Positions 35,330-46,564 of a stretch of 64,000 bases of DNA are shown in pieces. Source of the stretch: Setophaga petechia (Eukaryota; Chordata; Aves; Passeriformes; Parulidae); the NCBI GenBank assembly GCA_024362935.1, contig JANCRA010000017.1, positions 2,356,001 through 2,420,000 on the forward strand, in the 5' to 3' direction. The notes under the pieces were generated by a model. It saw only the letters and a program-made list of their open reading frames with translations. It searched no databases and was not told the DNA's origin. The translations under genes and the position numbers were made by a program. The stretch's first letter is position 1; each line of letters opens with the position of its first letter.

Positions 35330-36600
35330 CACAGGTAATTAACACATCAATTAACGAAGTTCAACCAGTCCTGGTCCAGCACTGCACATTTAATTCCCCA
35401 TTATAGAACCCTTTCACCTTTTCCTGCAGTTTTGGGGATGAGTGATGGGTTTTGGCAGTGGCCAGTGGCAGATGCTTGGGATCAAAGGCAAGCCCGGAGC
35501 TCTGGTGCCTCCAGGATTCCCTGGCAGCTCCCAGGATCCCACGATCCAGCAGCTCCCCGAGCTGCAGGCTGGATGCACAGCCCTGTGTTTAACAGCCCTT
35601 GAAGGAGCTGCTGTCCCTGCTCTCCTCTGATGGGTTTGGGATTGTTCAGAGCATTGGCACTTCCAGCACCCTGCAGGAATGAGCTGGAAATGCTGAGTGG
35701 GAAAGGGTGAGCAACTGGAGGTAAGAATTTGGGATAAATCCAGCGCCCACCCCGCCTGCACTGCAGATATTCCCTCTGCAGTCCCCATCCTGCTGGGATC
35801 CCAAAGCTCTCTTCACTCCAGACTGGGAATGCTCAGAGAAACCCCAGAAAGGCTTCCCCAGGCTCAGCCCAGGATCCCTCTGGAGGCAGTGTGGATAGCT
35901 GGGTATCCCAGCATCCCACGTCCTGGCAGGGGAAGGAAAATGGACAGGCAGGAAACTCTCCTGGCATTTCCCACATTGTTTCCATCCATACAAATGTTCC
36001 CATCTCCCTCTTCCCAAGGGATGTTTTATTCCAGAGGGCATCTCCAGCCCCAGGAGGTGCAGTTTTGCCACTAAGCTTCGTGTAAGTGCAAAGAACAATG
36101 GAGGCTGCTGAACTTGGAATATCCCACAGCTGGAAATTCCTCCTGCACCATCCCAGCTCTGCAGCACAGCCTGACCCTCCTGCAGAATTTCTAATTATGG
36201 GTACTAATCACCATCACAGCCGTGGGGAGCTGATTGGGGTCACTGCAGTCCTCAGACGTGCTCACCCCTGGCCAGGCTGTTCCAAAATACCTTGAAGTGA
36301 CACTTCCACCCGGGTGCCAGCCCCTAGGATGGCACAGAATTTCATGAGGAGCTATTAAAGCAGAGACACGTTAATTAATCGCCTCATGAATATTCATGAT
36401 GTTTTGGTCAAGGCAGCTGGAGCTTCAGCAGGGCTGGATCTGCTGTGTCAGCATTTGCTGGGGCCAGGGAAAGCCTGGTTTGAATTCCAGATGCTGAAGG
36501 GGTCCCATCTGAGGGATGAGAGGGACAATTCTGGATAATTCTGCATGCAAGGGACCAGGAAGGGGCAAGGAAGAGGCTCCAGGCCTGGTGAGGGGAAGAG
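35330..36600. other. Non-coding stretch upstream of the relic exon
   Basis: No exon or named repeat recognised on either strand. Missing 5' exons of the EXOC1-like gene could be hidden here or further right, as they may be too short to be seen by eye. Confidence 0.4.
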
Positions 36601-36604
36601 ACAA

Positions 36605-36850
36605 TCAGAGAATCAAGGAATGGTTTGGGATGGAAGGGACCTTAAAGCACATTTTGTTCCAACACTTTCCACTATCCAGGCTGCTCCCAGCCCCATCCAA
36701 CTTGGCCTTGGGCACTTCCAGGGATGCAGGGGCAGCCACAGCTGCTCTGGGCACCCCCACCCTCCCAGGGAACAATTCCCAATTCCCAATATCCCATCCA
36801 TCCCTGCCCTCTGGCACTGGGAGCCATTCCCTGTGTCCTGGCACCAGCAG
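36605..36850 (+). mobile_element. CR1 LINE fragment
   Basis: Starts AATCAAGGAATGGTTTGGGA and continues GGGACCTTAAAGCACATT, CAACTTGGCCTTGGGCACTT, CCAGGGATGCAGGGGCAGCC. Followed by a (CATCCTGCT)n stutter (36868-36910) just outside the element. Confidence 0.85.
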
Positions 36851-36909
36851 AGGAGGATGTGGAGAGGTCATCCTGCTCATCCTGCTCATCCTGCTCATCC
36901 TGCCCATCC

Positions 36910-37980
36910 TGCCAGCAGGAAGGTGAAAGCAGAGGAGGCTGCAATCTAAAAATACATCTGGGAAGGCAAAGAGCTGCCTGAGCTAAAGGACATCACAGCA
37001 CAACGGGAGTGATGGGGGCAGGAATGCAGGCTGGGAATCACAGGAAGGAGAGCCAGGTTCTCTCTCTGCCTCCTCTCTCTCTACCTCTGCAAAAATACAC
37101 CAATATTTAAGGTCAGTATGATCTGTTTATCCCAAGAGATGTCAAATGAGGGGGGAAAGATTGAAAATCCTGGAGGTATCTCCTACTCTGAATTCCTGAG
37201 GAGCCAAAGCAGTTGCAGGAGCCAGGCTCACCTGTTACAGGAATTCTCAGGTGTGATGGGAGCTCCTGATCTCCTCATATGTGGGAAATGTGAGATAATG
37301 AGGGGTCACAGCAGATCTGGTATCTGCATTGGGATTTTTCCTGCCAGCCATGCTGCACTTCATTTGTTCTGGATGTAAAAGTGGGAAGCTGTTCTTTTTG
37401 CCATTTATTTTCACGTTTGTGAAACCCCAGGCGTGTTGCCAAAGCCTCTGGAACATTCCCATTAATAAAAACCCTCATTATCCCAACTTTAACGATGCTC
37501 TGCCAGCCCCAGCAGCAGAAAGGGAGAACCTGATCCAAGCTGCACTTCCCAAAACCTTAATGTCACCCTAAAGGCACAAACTCCTGCTGACTCCAGCCCT
37601 CCATAATCCCTCTTTCAGTAAATCCAATGTTTCTATCCCTTGTGGAGTTTCTGTCGAGGAGCTTTGTCGCCGTGGCCAGATGGGCTCTGCAGCCTCCCTG
37701 GGCTGCTGCAAACAGCTCCAGAGCTCCTGGGCCTTCCCTGGATCTGTGTCTGTGCACCACCAGGGAATGTGGCACAGGCTTGGAAAAGGACTCCAGAATG
37801 AAGCCCAGCCAGGGGAGCACTCAGCCACACTCGGGTATTGGCCAGGTCAGCTCTTTGGCCAGCCTGCCTTCCCTGAGTTAGACATGGATGACCCAGGAGG
37901 GAAGGGAACCCCCCAGCATCCCCTCAGCATCTGGGACATGGGGGATCTCCCTGCAAAGCACAGCCAGGATTGAGAGAGCA
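36910..37980. other. Non-coding stretch, nothing recognised
   Basis: No exon, RNA gene or repeat family that I can support. Short open frames on both strands lack conserved motifs. Confidence 0.4.
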
Positions 37981-37984
37981 TCCA

Positions 37985-38110
37985 CAGGAGCCCCAGCAGC
38001 CCCATCCCTGGAGTGCTGCAGCACCCTGGGCTCTGGAATGTTCCCTGCCCATGGCAGGGGGGAATGGGATGGGATTTGAGGTCCCTTCCCACCCCAAGCA
38101 CTCTGGAATT
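37985..38110 (-). mobile_element. CR1 LINE 3' fragment, minus orientation
   Basis: Reverse-complement CR1 end: CCATGGCAGGGGGGAATGGG followed by GAGGTCCCTTCCCACCCCAA. Very truncated. Confidence 0.6.
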
Positions 38111-38284
38111 CTGGCACTCCCAGGAAGCTGGGTTGGAGACACCCTAAAGCTCCTCTCCATCCCACCCCCAGCATGGGGGTTTTGGGGTACATAACCCCTC
38201 CAGGTGTTACTGGGGCACTTCTCCATTCTCAGCAGACCCAGCAATGCAGAATTCCCAGCAATCCAAGGCCTGGATAAACACCTG

Positions 38285-38628
38285 GAGACCACCAGCCATC
38301 CTTTCACAGCCTCTGAGCTGCGTGGGGAGGGAAAAACCGAGGGGCCACAACTGAAACATCGGGGTTTGTGAATGTCTGAGTGAGAACCAGGGGCAAATAA
38401 AAATACACACTGCAGGAATACTAATAATAATAATCATCATCATCATCATCACAACAACAACAGGCACTAGGAATGTTTGGGAGGAGGATAAATCCAGCAC
38501 CCACCACCTTTCACTGCCTCTGAGCTGCGTGGGGAGGGGAAAAACCGAGGGGTTACAGCTGAAACATTGTAAACATTGTAAGTATTTGAGTGAGAACCAG
38601 GGGTAAATTAAAATATAGACGGCAGGAA

Positions 38629-38685
<57 letters not shown>

Positions 38686-38851
38686 TACAGCAGGCACTGG
38701 GAATGTTTGGAAGGAGGTTAAATCCAGCACCCACCACCTTTCACTGCCTCTGAGCTGCGTGGGGAGGGGGAAAAGGGGCTACAGCTGAAACATCGGGTTT
38801 TGTAAATGTTTGAGTGAGAAGGAGGGGTAAATAAAAATAGACTGCAGGAAA

Positions 38852-38894
<43 letters not shown>

Positions 38895-38935
38895 TAAAAG
38901 AGACACTGGGAATGTTTGGGAGAAGGAATTTGTTG
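38285..38935 (+). repeat. Three tandem ~210-bp units, each with its own AAT/ATC microsatellite
   Basis: Each unit has CACCTTTCACTGCCTCTGAG, GCTGCGTGGGGAGGG, a GAAACAT block, TTTGAGTGAGAA, GGAAAATAATAAT-type repeats and GCACTGGGAATGTTTGG. The microsatellites are at about 38419-38450 (mixed AAT/ATC/ACA), 38627-38685 (long AAT) and 38853-38893 (AAT). The unit spread first, and the microsatellites then drifted independently. Confidence 0.9.
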
Positions 38936-38939
38936 TTGA

Positions 38940-39690
38940 GTTTGTGGCTCTGCAGTGAACTGAAGGCAATGAACTCCTCGACGACTCCCTCCCAGTTACT
39001 CCCTCAGCTCAGCCACACATTTAACAAGCTTGGAATCACATCCCCAATTATTAAAAATTCCTACCATGCCTATGAACCCCCCCTCAAAATAAAATGTGAT
39101 TTGCAGCTAAAATGATTCTGTCAGCACCACATCCCTTTGAACCTCTCTGGCTTACCCTGGTTCCTCCATTCCTGTCAGGTTTTCAGCCTCTCCAATGGCA
39201 TTTCCCTCCCCACACCCATTTCCCAACACTAATTCATTTAGAGCAGCACTTGAACTCCAGGAAAATGATGGAAAGGCAGAGTAATAGAGGGCTCCGTGCT
39301 GCTGGATGAGTTAATTCGGGCGGCTCCACACCTGCCGTGGCTGGAATTGAAAAGCTGTCAGCAGCAGAGCAGGAGCACAGCCCCAGCACCCAGAGCCAAC
39401 CTGAGAGACTGAAAGATGTCAGGAAAGCTCCTGAGCTTCCCCATCACCCACCCACACCCCTGGGAAAGGGAAGGGAGGGCAAAGATTTACCCTGAGAGGA
39501 GCAGAAACGCAGGGGATCAGCCACAGGGAGCCTCAGAACAGGAAATGATCTGTGGGTGAAATGAAAGCTCTGAGAGCAAAACAGGAAGCCTGAAGGACCT
39601 GGGTGAAGCCCTGAGCTGGGGCCGGGGCAGGAAATCCTCAGGTGCAGGAGGAGCATCAGAGCTGCAGAGGGAGAGGAGCAAACAAAGTGA
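38940..39690. other. Non-coding stretch, nothing recognised
   Basis: Apparently single-copy sequence with no exon or repeat family that I can support. Confidence 0.4.
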
Positions 39691-40080
39691 AATCACACCC
39701 CATTTCCTCTTTGATTAAAGAGTCAAAATTAAGGTTAAATCCCTCTTAATTTCCTCTTTGTTTGGTTAAAGAGTCAAATTGGGGTTAAGTCCCCTTTCAT
39801 TTCCTCTTTGGTTAAAGAGTCAAAATCAGGGTTAAATTCGCATTCCTTTCCTCTTTGTTTGGTTAAAGAGTCAAAATTGGGGTTAAATCCCTCTTCGTTT
39901 CCTCTTTGTTTTGTTAAAAACAGTCAAAACCAGGGTTAAATCACCTCCATTCCCTATTTCTCTGTTAAAAAGCGTGAAATGGGGATTAAATCACCTCCAT
40001 TTACTATTTCTTGGTTAGAAAGAGTCAGGATCAGGGTTAAATCTCCTCCATTCACTATTTCTTGGTGTTTTAACGTGTCA
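39690..40080 (+). repeat. ~62-bp repeat (TTTCCTCTTTGGTTAAAGAG)
   Basis: About seven degenerate units carrying TTTCCTCTTTG, GTTAAAGAGTCAAA and GGGGTTAAATCC, decaying to CCATTTACTATTTCTTGG at the right end. Confidence 0.85.
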
Positions 40081-40439
40081 GTCTTTCCAGAGGGAAATGG
40101 TTCCTCCATCTGAGCTCCCCTGCCACCCAACAAGAGCAGAACTGCAGCTCCAGGGGGGATTTGGTTGGGATTTTTCTTTCTATTTTTCTTTCTGTTTTTC
40201 TTTATCTCCCTTTTAAAAGGGAGGAAAATCCCAAACGTCCCAACCCTCCCAGCCCTGGCACTGCCTCCTCCCCTGGGCTCTTCTTGTGTGGATGTTCAGC
40301 ATTAAGGGTTCGTGCAGCACAGGATCCACTGATTTACATCATCCCAAAAAATCAGGGAAAAGGGAAAACTGCATGGGACACTGTGGATTTTTTGGGGTTT
40401 CTTTTGCTAGAGTTGGGATTAAATGCACAAGATGGTGTT

Positions 40440-41050
40440 TTTTGTTTGGACTCTGATGTTTATTAGTTTTTATCTAAATTATAATTTCACAAACCCTGAG
40501 TTCTACAGCACTTCACTTTAACAAACTAAAAATGGAGCCCCATCTCCCTCTCTACAAGGCCTTTTAAGGATAAACTGTCCAATTAAGAAATTACACCTAA
40601 ATTATTTTTACTTTTAACCCAATAACCAACCATCCATGGCCTACAGTGGGGACTTTTTTATCCAGTTACACAAAACCACCCAAACCCGTGGAGAAGAAGG
40701 AGGAGAAGAAGGAAAAGAATGTGAAGAAGGAGCAACCTCCACCCTAAAACCTCCATCTTGTTTTATATATATATTACTATATTCTATACCCTTAAAAATA
40801 ACATTACTATGCTATTTATATATATTACTATATTCTAAACCCTTACAAATAATATTACTATATTATTTATATACATTACTATATTCTAAACCCTTAAATA
40901 ATATTACTATATTATTTATATATATTACTATATTCTAAACCCTTAAAAAATTATATTACTGTATTATTTATATATATTACTATATTCTAAACCCTTACAA
41001 ATAATATTACTATATTATTTATATATATTACTATATTCTAAACCCTTAAA
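40440..41050 (-). repeat. A+T-rich ~60-bp tandem repeat within LTR-like sequence
   Basis: Units with TTATATATATTACTATATTC followed by TAAACCCTTA repeat about five times from 40765 to 41050. The left part (40440-40760) has TTTATTAG-type polyadenylation complements and TCCAGTTACACAAAACCACC, which looks like LTR sequence in minus orientation. I could not define ends or a target duplication. The tandem repeat is seen; the LTR idea is inference. Confidence 0.6.
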
Positions 41051-41054
41051 CCCT

Positions 41055-42555
41055 GAGTTTCCCACCCTGTGATCTCACACACTTCTATCCAAACTCCACA
41101 GCCACAATCCCAGTTCTATCATTCCATTCTGGAAGCTTCTCCAGGCCCTCAGGTCAATGCAGTGTTCTCTGGGGGGCAGTGCCTGGCAGCACAAAAGTCT
41201 GAAATTCTCAGCACCCAGGGCTCCAACAGGACGTCAGGATGCCGTGGCACTGGTGGCACAGGCAGGCCTGGCTGTCCCCGCTGTCCCCAGCAGGACGCTG
41301 CCATTCCAAGGCACACAGGGTGATTAATTAAACATAAAGCCTCGCTTTTCACCTCCGCTGCTCCCTGCTCACATTTTTCTGGCCTGCTGGGTTTCTTCAT
41401 GCCCCAGATAACTCCGGGCGCTTCCTCTCCCTGCAGCCGCCTGCTCCTCGTTCATTTTTCATGAAGATTTCTCTCGCTCTGCTCGTGTGCTCTGAGCCTC
41501 GCTGCGTTCAAGGGGGGCTCTTTGTCTCCAGCTCTTGCACACAGAGACAAACCCAGGCCCTGTGCTGGAGGAAAGCTGATTTCTCCCCTCTTCCCTGCTG
41601 GCAATGAGCAGAGTTTGGGATTGGAGCTGCTCCCGCTTCATTTTTGGGAGAGATATTGGCAAAACCCATGGGGCGATGCAGAAATTGCCATTTCCAGGCT
41701 CTTCTGGGTGAAACCGCCTTGCAGAGAGCTCTGAAAAGCTGGGAGGGTGGAAACAGATGAAATAGATGATATTCCTTCCCAAAGCCAAACCTTCCCATGG
41801 TTATAAGATCCAAGAGCTCAAGCTGGGGTATGGAGAGGCTCCCATTAACTCCTCCTGACATTCCCAGTTTACAGCTCTCCTGCCCATCCCTCCAGACCCT
41901 GGGTGAGGAGCAGGACTGGGGAGAAGCCACTGGTGGGGGATTCCTCTCAGGCTGTGGAGCAACAGCCTGGAGGCAGCTGGAAATGGGAAATTAGGTCAGG
42001 AAGCAGCTCCCTGCCAGGAGATGGATGAGGCACGACCTGGCCCTGCTCCCATCCCATCCCTTCTCCTGGAGAGGTGGCTGGAGGCAGCAGCAGCCGAGTG
42101 GGATCTGCACGTGCAGACACTGAAAAGTGAATTTTTGCCCTCTCGTCTTTGCCACACAGGAATCACACCTGGCATTATAAAAACCTCCCCAATCATTTTT
42201 TTTTCCTGGGGTTTGAGCTGCTTCGTGTTAGGAAATGATAGAGCAGCAGAATCAAGATTTATGGAGGATAGAAAATATTTTAGGAGAAGCCGTTTGTTCT
42301 GTTCCATACCCCATAAAGTTCCAAGGCATTATTTGTCCCCCACCCAGTGCTTGGGGACAAAAGCCACTCTGCAAACGAAGAGGCAAAGCTTCAAGACACA
42401 CAGAGCAGCAGCTTTTCAGGTCACATGGAATTGCCCTGGGGAAGCCACAGCCCCAGGATTCCAGTTGGAAAAATGGCTCCAACAGTTCAGGAAAGCTGGT
42501 TGGATCACCCAGGAGGGCTGGAATGGCTGATCCCAGCAAGGGCAGCCTCTGCTCT
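41055..42555. other. Non-coding stretch, nothing recognised
   Basis: No exon recognised on either strand and no clear repeat. It could still contain short 5' exons of the EXOC1-like gene. Confidence 0.4.
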
Positions 42556-42565
42556 GGGAGATCTC

Positions 42566-42925
42566 TGTGGTGTTGTGAGGTCCCCAGGATGAGGTGAGAG
42601 ATGAGAATTTGACTCCATGTTCTCAGAAGACTGATTTATTATTTTATGATATTATCTAATACTAAAAGAAATTATATACTAAAACTATACTGAAGGAAAG
42701 ACAAGGGATACATCAGAAGGTTTAACAAGAATGAATAATAAAAACCCCTCAGAGTCTGACACAGCTGATGGTGATTGGTCATTAATTAAAACCAATTCAC
42801 ATGTTTGGATAAACAATCTCCAGACCTCATTCCAGAGCAGCAGAACATGGAGAAGCTGAGGCTTCTCACCTTCCCAGGAGAAGAAATCCTGGTGAAGGGA
42901 TTTTTCAGAAAATATCACAGTGACA
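42566..42925 (-). mobile_element. Solo LTR (family A), minus orientation, 6-bp target duplication
   Basis: A 360-bp element flanked by GATCTC (42560-42565 and 42926-42931). On the minus strand it starts TGTCACTGTGATATTTTCTG. It carries a TTATTATTTTATG polyadenylation region and GGTGATTGGTCATTAATT (CCAAT on the minus strand), as in the other copies. Confidence 0.88.
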
Positions 42926-42949
42926 GATCTCATCCAGGTCTCGTCAGGA

Positions 42950-43083
42950 AAATGGGCTGTGGCTGCCCCTGGATCCCTGGCAGTGCCCAAGGCCAGGTTG
43001 GACACTGGGGTTGGAGCAGCCTGGGACAGTGGGAGGTGTCCCTGCCATGGCAGGGCTGGCACTGGATGAGCTCTAAAGTCCTG
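42950..43083 (-). mobile_element. CR1 LINE fragment, minus orientation
   Basis: Reverse-complement CR1: GGGCTGTGGCTGCCCCTGGA, CCCTGGCAGTGCCCAAGGCC, GGGACAGTGGGAGGTGTCCC, CCATGGCAGGGCTGGCACTG. Confidence 0.85.
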
Positions 43084-43084
43084 T

Positions 43085-43745
43085 CCTGGTTTGAAAAGCC
43101 TGGTGTCTGCTGAGGAAGGCAGCAGCCTCCCTTGAAATATAAAATGTAAACCCCCTCCCTCCAAATTATTATAATTTTGAAATTAAGGGGCTCTTAGGTA
43201 AAGGTATGGGAGTAGGAATAACAGTTCTTTATTAGGAAAAATAAAAATTAAAATGCAGTGATACAAACCAACCCTGCCAGAGTCAGCCCATGCCCTGTCC
43301 CCTGTGTGCCAGGGGGGTGTCCCAGCCCCATCCCAGGGGGGCTCAGCCCTCCTGCAGTGCCAGCTGTGGTTCTGCTGCAGCAGGGATCCTGCACAAGGGG
43401 GGAGTTTTCCTCTGCAGCTCCAGGGCTGCTGCAGATGGGCCTGGGCTCCCTCTGGCCATGCAGGGCAGCAGAAAGCTGCTCCTCTGGCAATGCAGGGGGC
43501 AAAGGCTGCTGTGCTGTGCCAGGCTCAGCTTGGATCCAGGTAGGAATGCTTGGCTCCTGCCCTGGGCACAGCATCTCCCCATGGGATGGGGGAATTGGAT
43601 CAGCCCTGCAGGGACACTCAGTGGCCATGGACAGCAGAGATCTCCTGCAGGGAGGGTTGGCTGTGGGAGAGAGAAAGAAAAAACTGCCCATGGACAGCAG
43701 AGACCTGCCCCAGCTCTGACAGGTGGGGACAGAACACACACCCCA
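43085..43745 (-). mobile_element. Probable LTR of a second family, minus orientation
   Basis: The left end TGTCCTGGTTTG (reverse complement CAAACCAGGACA) is typical of bird ERVL-type LTR 3' ends. About 150 bp inward the minus strand carries AATAAA (complement TTTATT near 43231) preceding an A+T-rich tail. The 5' end of the element may lie near 43740 but is not certain, and no target duplication was found. Confidence 0.5.
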
Positions 43746-43749
43746 ATAA

Positions 43750-44635
43750 CATCTGGCATTTCCAACCTAAGACAACCCCCTTCCCATCCAAACCATTCCA
43801 AAATTCCATTTTCCATTCTAAAAAATCAGGCCAAGCAGGCACTGCTTTGTTCCAGGGAAGAGCAGGAATGGGTTTTGCCTCATATCCTTTAATGGCAAAT
43901 CCCCCAGGATGATTTCCCATTGCCCAGGTTTGCTGCTTTGCAGAGAAAGGAGGCACGCCCAGGGATGCAGGGGAGCTGCAGCATTGGGGATCTCCCACCC
44001 TGGAGCCCTGGGCTGATCCCCTGCACTGCCTGGAGAACCACCCCTGGCTCCATCCCTGATTTTGGGGCTCTTTCATCCCAGAGCATTCCCGGGGTGCTCT
44101 GCTCTGACCCCTGGCTCCACTGACCATCCCAGGGAGCAGAGGCAGAGGGGACAGGAGGGGACAGGAGGGACTCAGCTCCTGGGGCACCGTGGGGCCCTGA
44201 TTTTAGCAGTGTGGACAATTCCAGGGCCATCCCTTCCTCTGGAAAAGCTCCTGATGCCACAGGGACCTTCCCCTTTCTGCACGGGCAGCCCTGGAGTGGA
44301 TCCCGAGCCTCTGGTGGGTGACAGGGCTGCACACCCCCCTCCCGTGTGTGCCAGGTGTTTGGGATGCTCGGCGGTTTTTTGGGATGCTCCGGAGGCGGAG
44401 ATCCCACTAGAGGGTGCTGGGAGTCTCGGAAAGGCTCTGTCTGCTCCGGGCCACCCGTCCAGGTCCCGCGGCCACGTTCCCTCCCCTCCCCTCCTTCCCT
44501 CGCTCCTGATTTATGTCCGGCACAGCCAGAGCTGCCACAGCTTTAAACTGCCTTTGCTTTATGGCCCCACTTTCGCTTTTCTTCATTTTTCCCCTCGAGT
44601 AGACACAACCAACAAATGGAGTGAGCCCGAGGGAG
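43750..44635. other. Non-coding stretch with GC-rich patch
   Basis: No exon recognised. 44380-44500 is moderately CpG-rich (GCTCCGGAGGCGG, GTCCCGCGGCCACG) and ends at the start of the next minisatellite. A promoter is possible but unsupported. Confidence 0.4.
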
Positions 44636-46215
44636 GGGTGGGGATCACAGACTGGGACATTCCCGAATCCCCAAGAGGGATGGGGATCACAGACTGGGAT
44701 ATTCCCAAATCCCTGAGTGAGGGGTGGGGATCACAGACTGGGACATTCCTGAATCCCTGAGTGAGGGATGGGGATCACAGACTGGGATATTCCCAAATCC
44801 CCCAGAGGGATGGGGATCACAGACTGGGATATTCCCAAATCCCGAGAGGAGTGGGGGATCACAGACTGGGATATTCCTGAATCTCTGAGTGAGGGATGGG
44901 GATCACAGACTGGGACATTCCCAAATCCCTGAGAGGAGTGGGAGATCACAGACTGGAATATTCCCAAATCAAATCCCCAAGAGGGATGGGGATCACAGAC
45001 TGGGACATTCCTGAATCCCTGAGAGGGGTGGGGATCACAGACTGGGACATTCCCAAATCCCCCAGAGGGATGGGGATCACAGACTGGGACATTCCCAAAT
45101 CCCTCAGTGAGGGATGGGGATCACAGACTGGAACATTCCTGAATCCCTGAGTGAGGGGTGGGGATCACAGACTGGGACATTCCCAAATCCCTGAGAGGGA
45201 TGGGGATCACAGACAGGGATATTCCTGAATCCCTGAGAGGGATGGGGATCACAGACTGGGATATTCCTGAATCCCTGAGAGGGATGGGGATCACAGACTG
45301 GGACATTCCCAAATCCCTGAGAGGGATGGGGATCACAGACTGGGACATTCCCGAATCCCCAAGAGGGATGGGGATCACAGACTGGGACATTCCTGAATCC
45401 CCAAGAGGGATGGGGATCACAGACTGGGACATTCCTGAATCCCTGAGTGAGGGATGGGGATCACAGACTGGGACATTCCCAAATCCCTGAGTGAGGGATG
45501 GGGATCACAGACTGGGACATTCCCAAATCCCTGAGAGGGATGGGGATCACAGACTGGGACATTCCCGAATCCCCAAGAGGGATGGGGATCACAGACTGGG
45601 ACATTCCTGAATCCCCAAGAGGGATGGGGATCACAGACTGGGACATTCCTGAATCCCTGAGTGAGGGATGGGGATCACAGACTGGGACATTCCTGAATCC
45701 GTCAGTGAGGGATGGGGATCACAGACAGGGATATTCTTGAATCCCCAAGTGAGGGATGGGGATCACAGACTGGGACATTCCCAAATCCCTGAGAGGAGTG
45801 GGGGATCATGGAGTGGGATATTCCTGAATCTCTGAGTGAGGGGTGGGGATCACACACTGGGACATTCCTGAATCCCTGAGAGGGATGGGGATCACAGACT
45901 GGGACATTCCCAAATCCCCCAGAGGGATGGGGATCACAGACTGGGACATTCCCAAATCCCCCAGAGGGATGGGGATCACAGACTGGGATATTCCCAAATC
46001 CCCAAATGAGGGATGGGGATCACAGACTGGGATATTCCCAAATCCCTGAGTGAGGGATGGGGATCACAGACTGGGACATTCCCAAATCCCTGAGAGGAGC
46101 AGAGGATCACAGAGTGGGATATTCCTGAATCCCTGAGTGAGGGATGGGGATCACAGACTGGGACATTCCCAAATCCCTGAGAGAAGGGTGGGTCACAGAC
46201 TGGGACAATCCCAAA
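44636..46215 (+). repeat. 42-44-bp minisatellite, roughly 36 units
   Basis: Unit GGGATGGGGATCACAGACTG followed by GGACATTCC(C/T)(A/G)AATCC and CCAAGA or CTGAGAG/CTGAGTGA. Period 42 gives GMGITDWDIPESPR-type repeats on one strand and MSQSVIPIPLGDSG on the other. Higher-order blocks of several units recur (for example 45340-45470 versus 45545-45680). Confidence 0.95.
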
Positions 46216-46439
46216 TCCCCGAGCACCCAACAAGACCTGGCACACTCTGAGATCCCCTTCCCACCCCAGCAGCCTCCAGCAGAACTGAAAAATATCCATC
46301 CCCCTCTGGACCAGCCGCAGGTGGCCCCACAGCCATTTATGGCCCTTTTTTGGGGGGTGTGTGTCCCCACCTGGGTGTCACAAGGATTGGAACTTTGTGT
46401 GACACACGTCCAGATGAGATAAAGGTTTGATCTGACATT

Positions 46440-46558
46440 TGTGACATTCACCTTTTCTGGAAAAATCCCTTCACCCAGGATTTTTCTCTGAGGCTTCTCA
46501 GCTTCCCCAGAGAAAAATCCTGGGCAAAGGGATTTTTGCAGAAAATGTGAATGTGACA
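46440..46558. mobile_element. 119-bp fold-back element made of inverted LTR-like ends
   Basis: Near-perfect inverted arms of about 52 bp: TGTGACATTCACCTTTTCTG at the left and its complement-like partner at the right, around a ~14-nt loop. Flanks GACATT (46434-46439) and GACATA (46559-46564) look like a 6-bp target duplication. The arm resembles the TGTCAC...TTTTCTGAAAAATCC...AGGATTTTTCTC start of the family A LTRs in this window. Confidence 0.75.
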
Positions 46559-46564
46559 GACATA

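Noticed and set aside
44636..46215. CRISPR-like appearance of regularly spaced near-identical repeats
   Set aside because: No unique spacers or cas genes, units abut head to tail, and the context is a vertebrate genome: a minisatellite.
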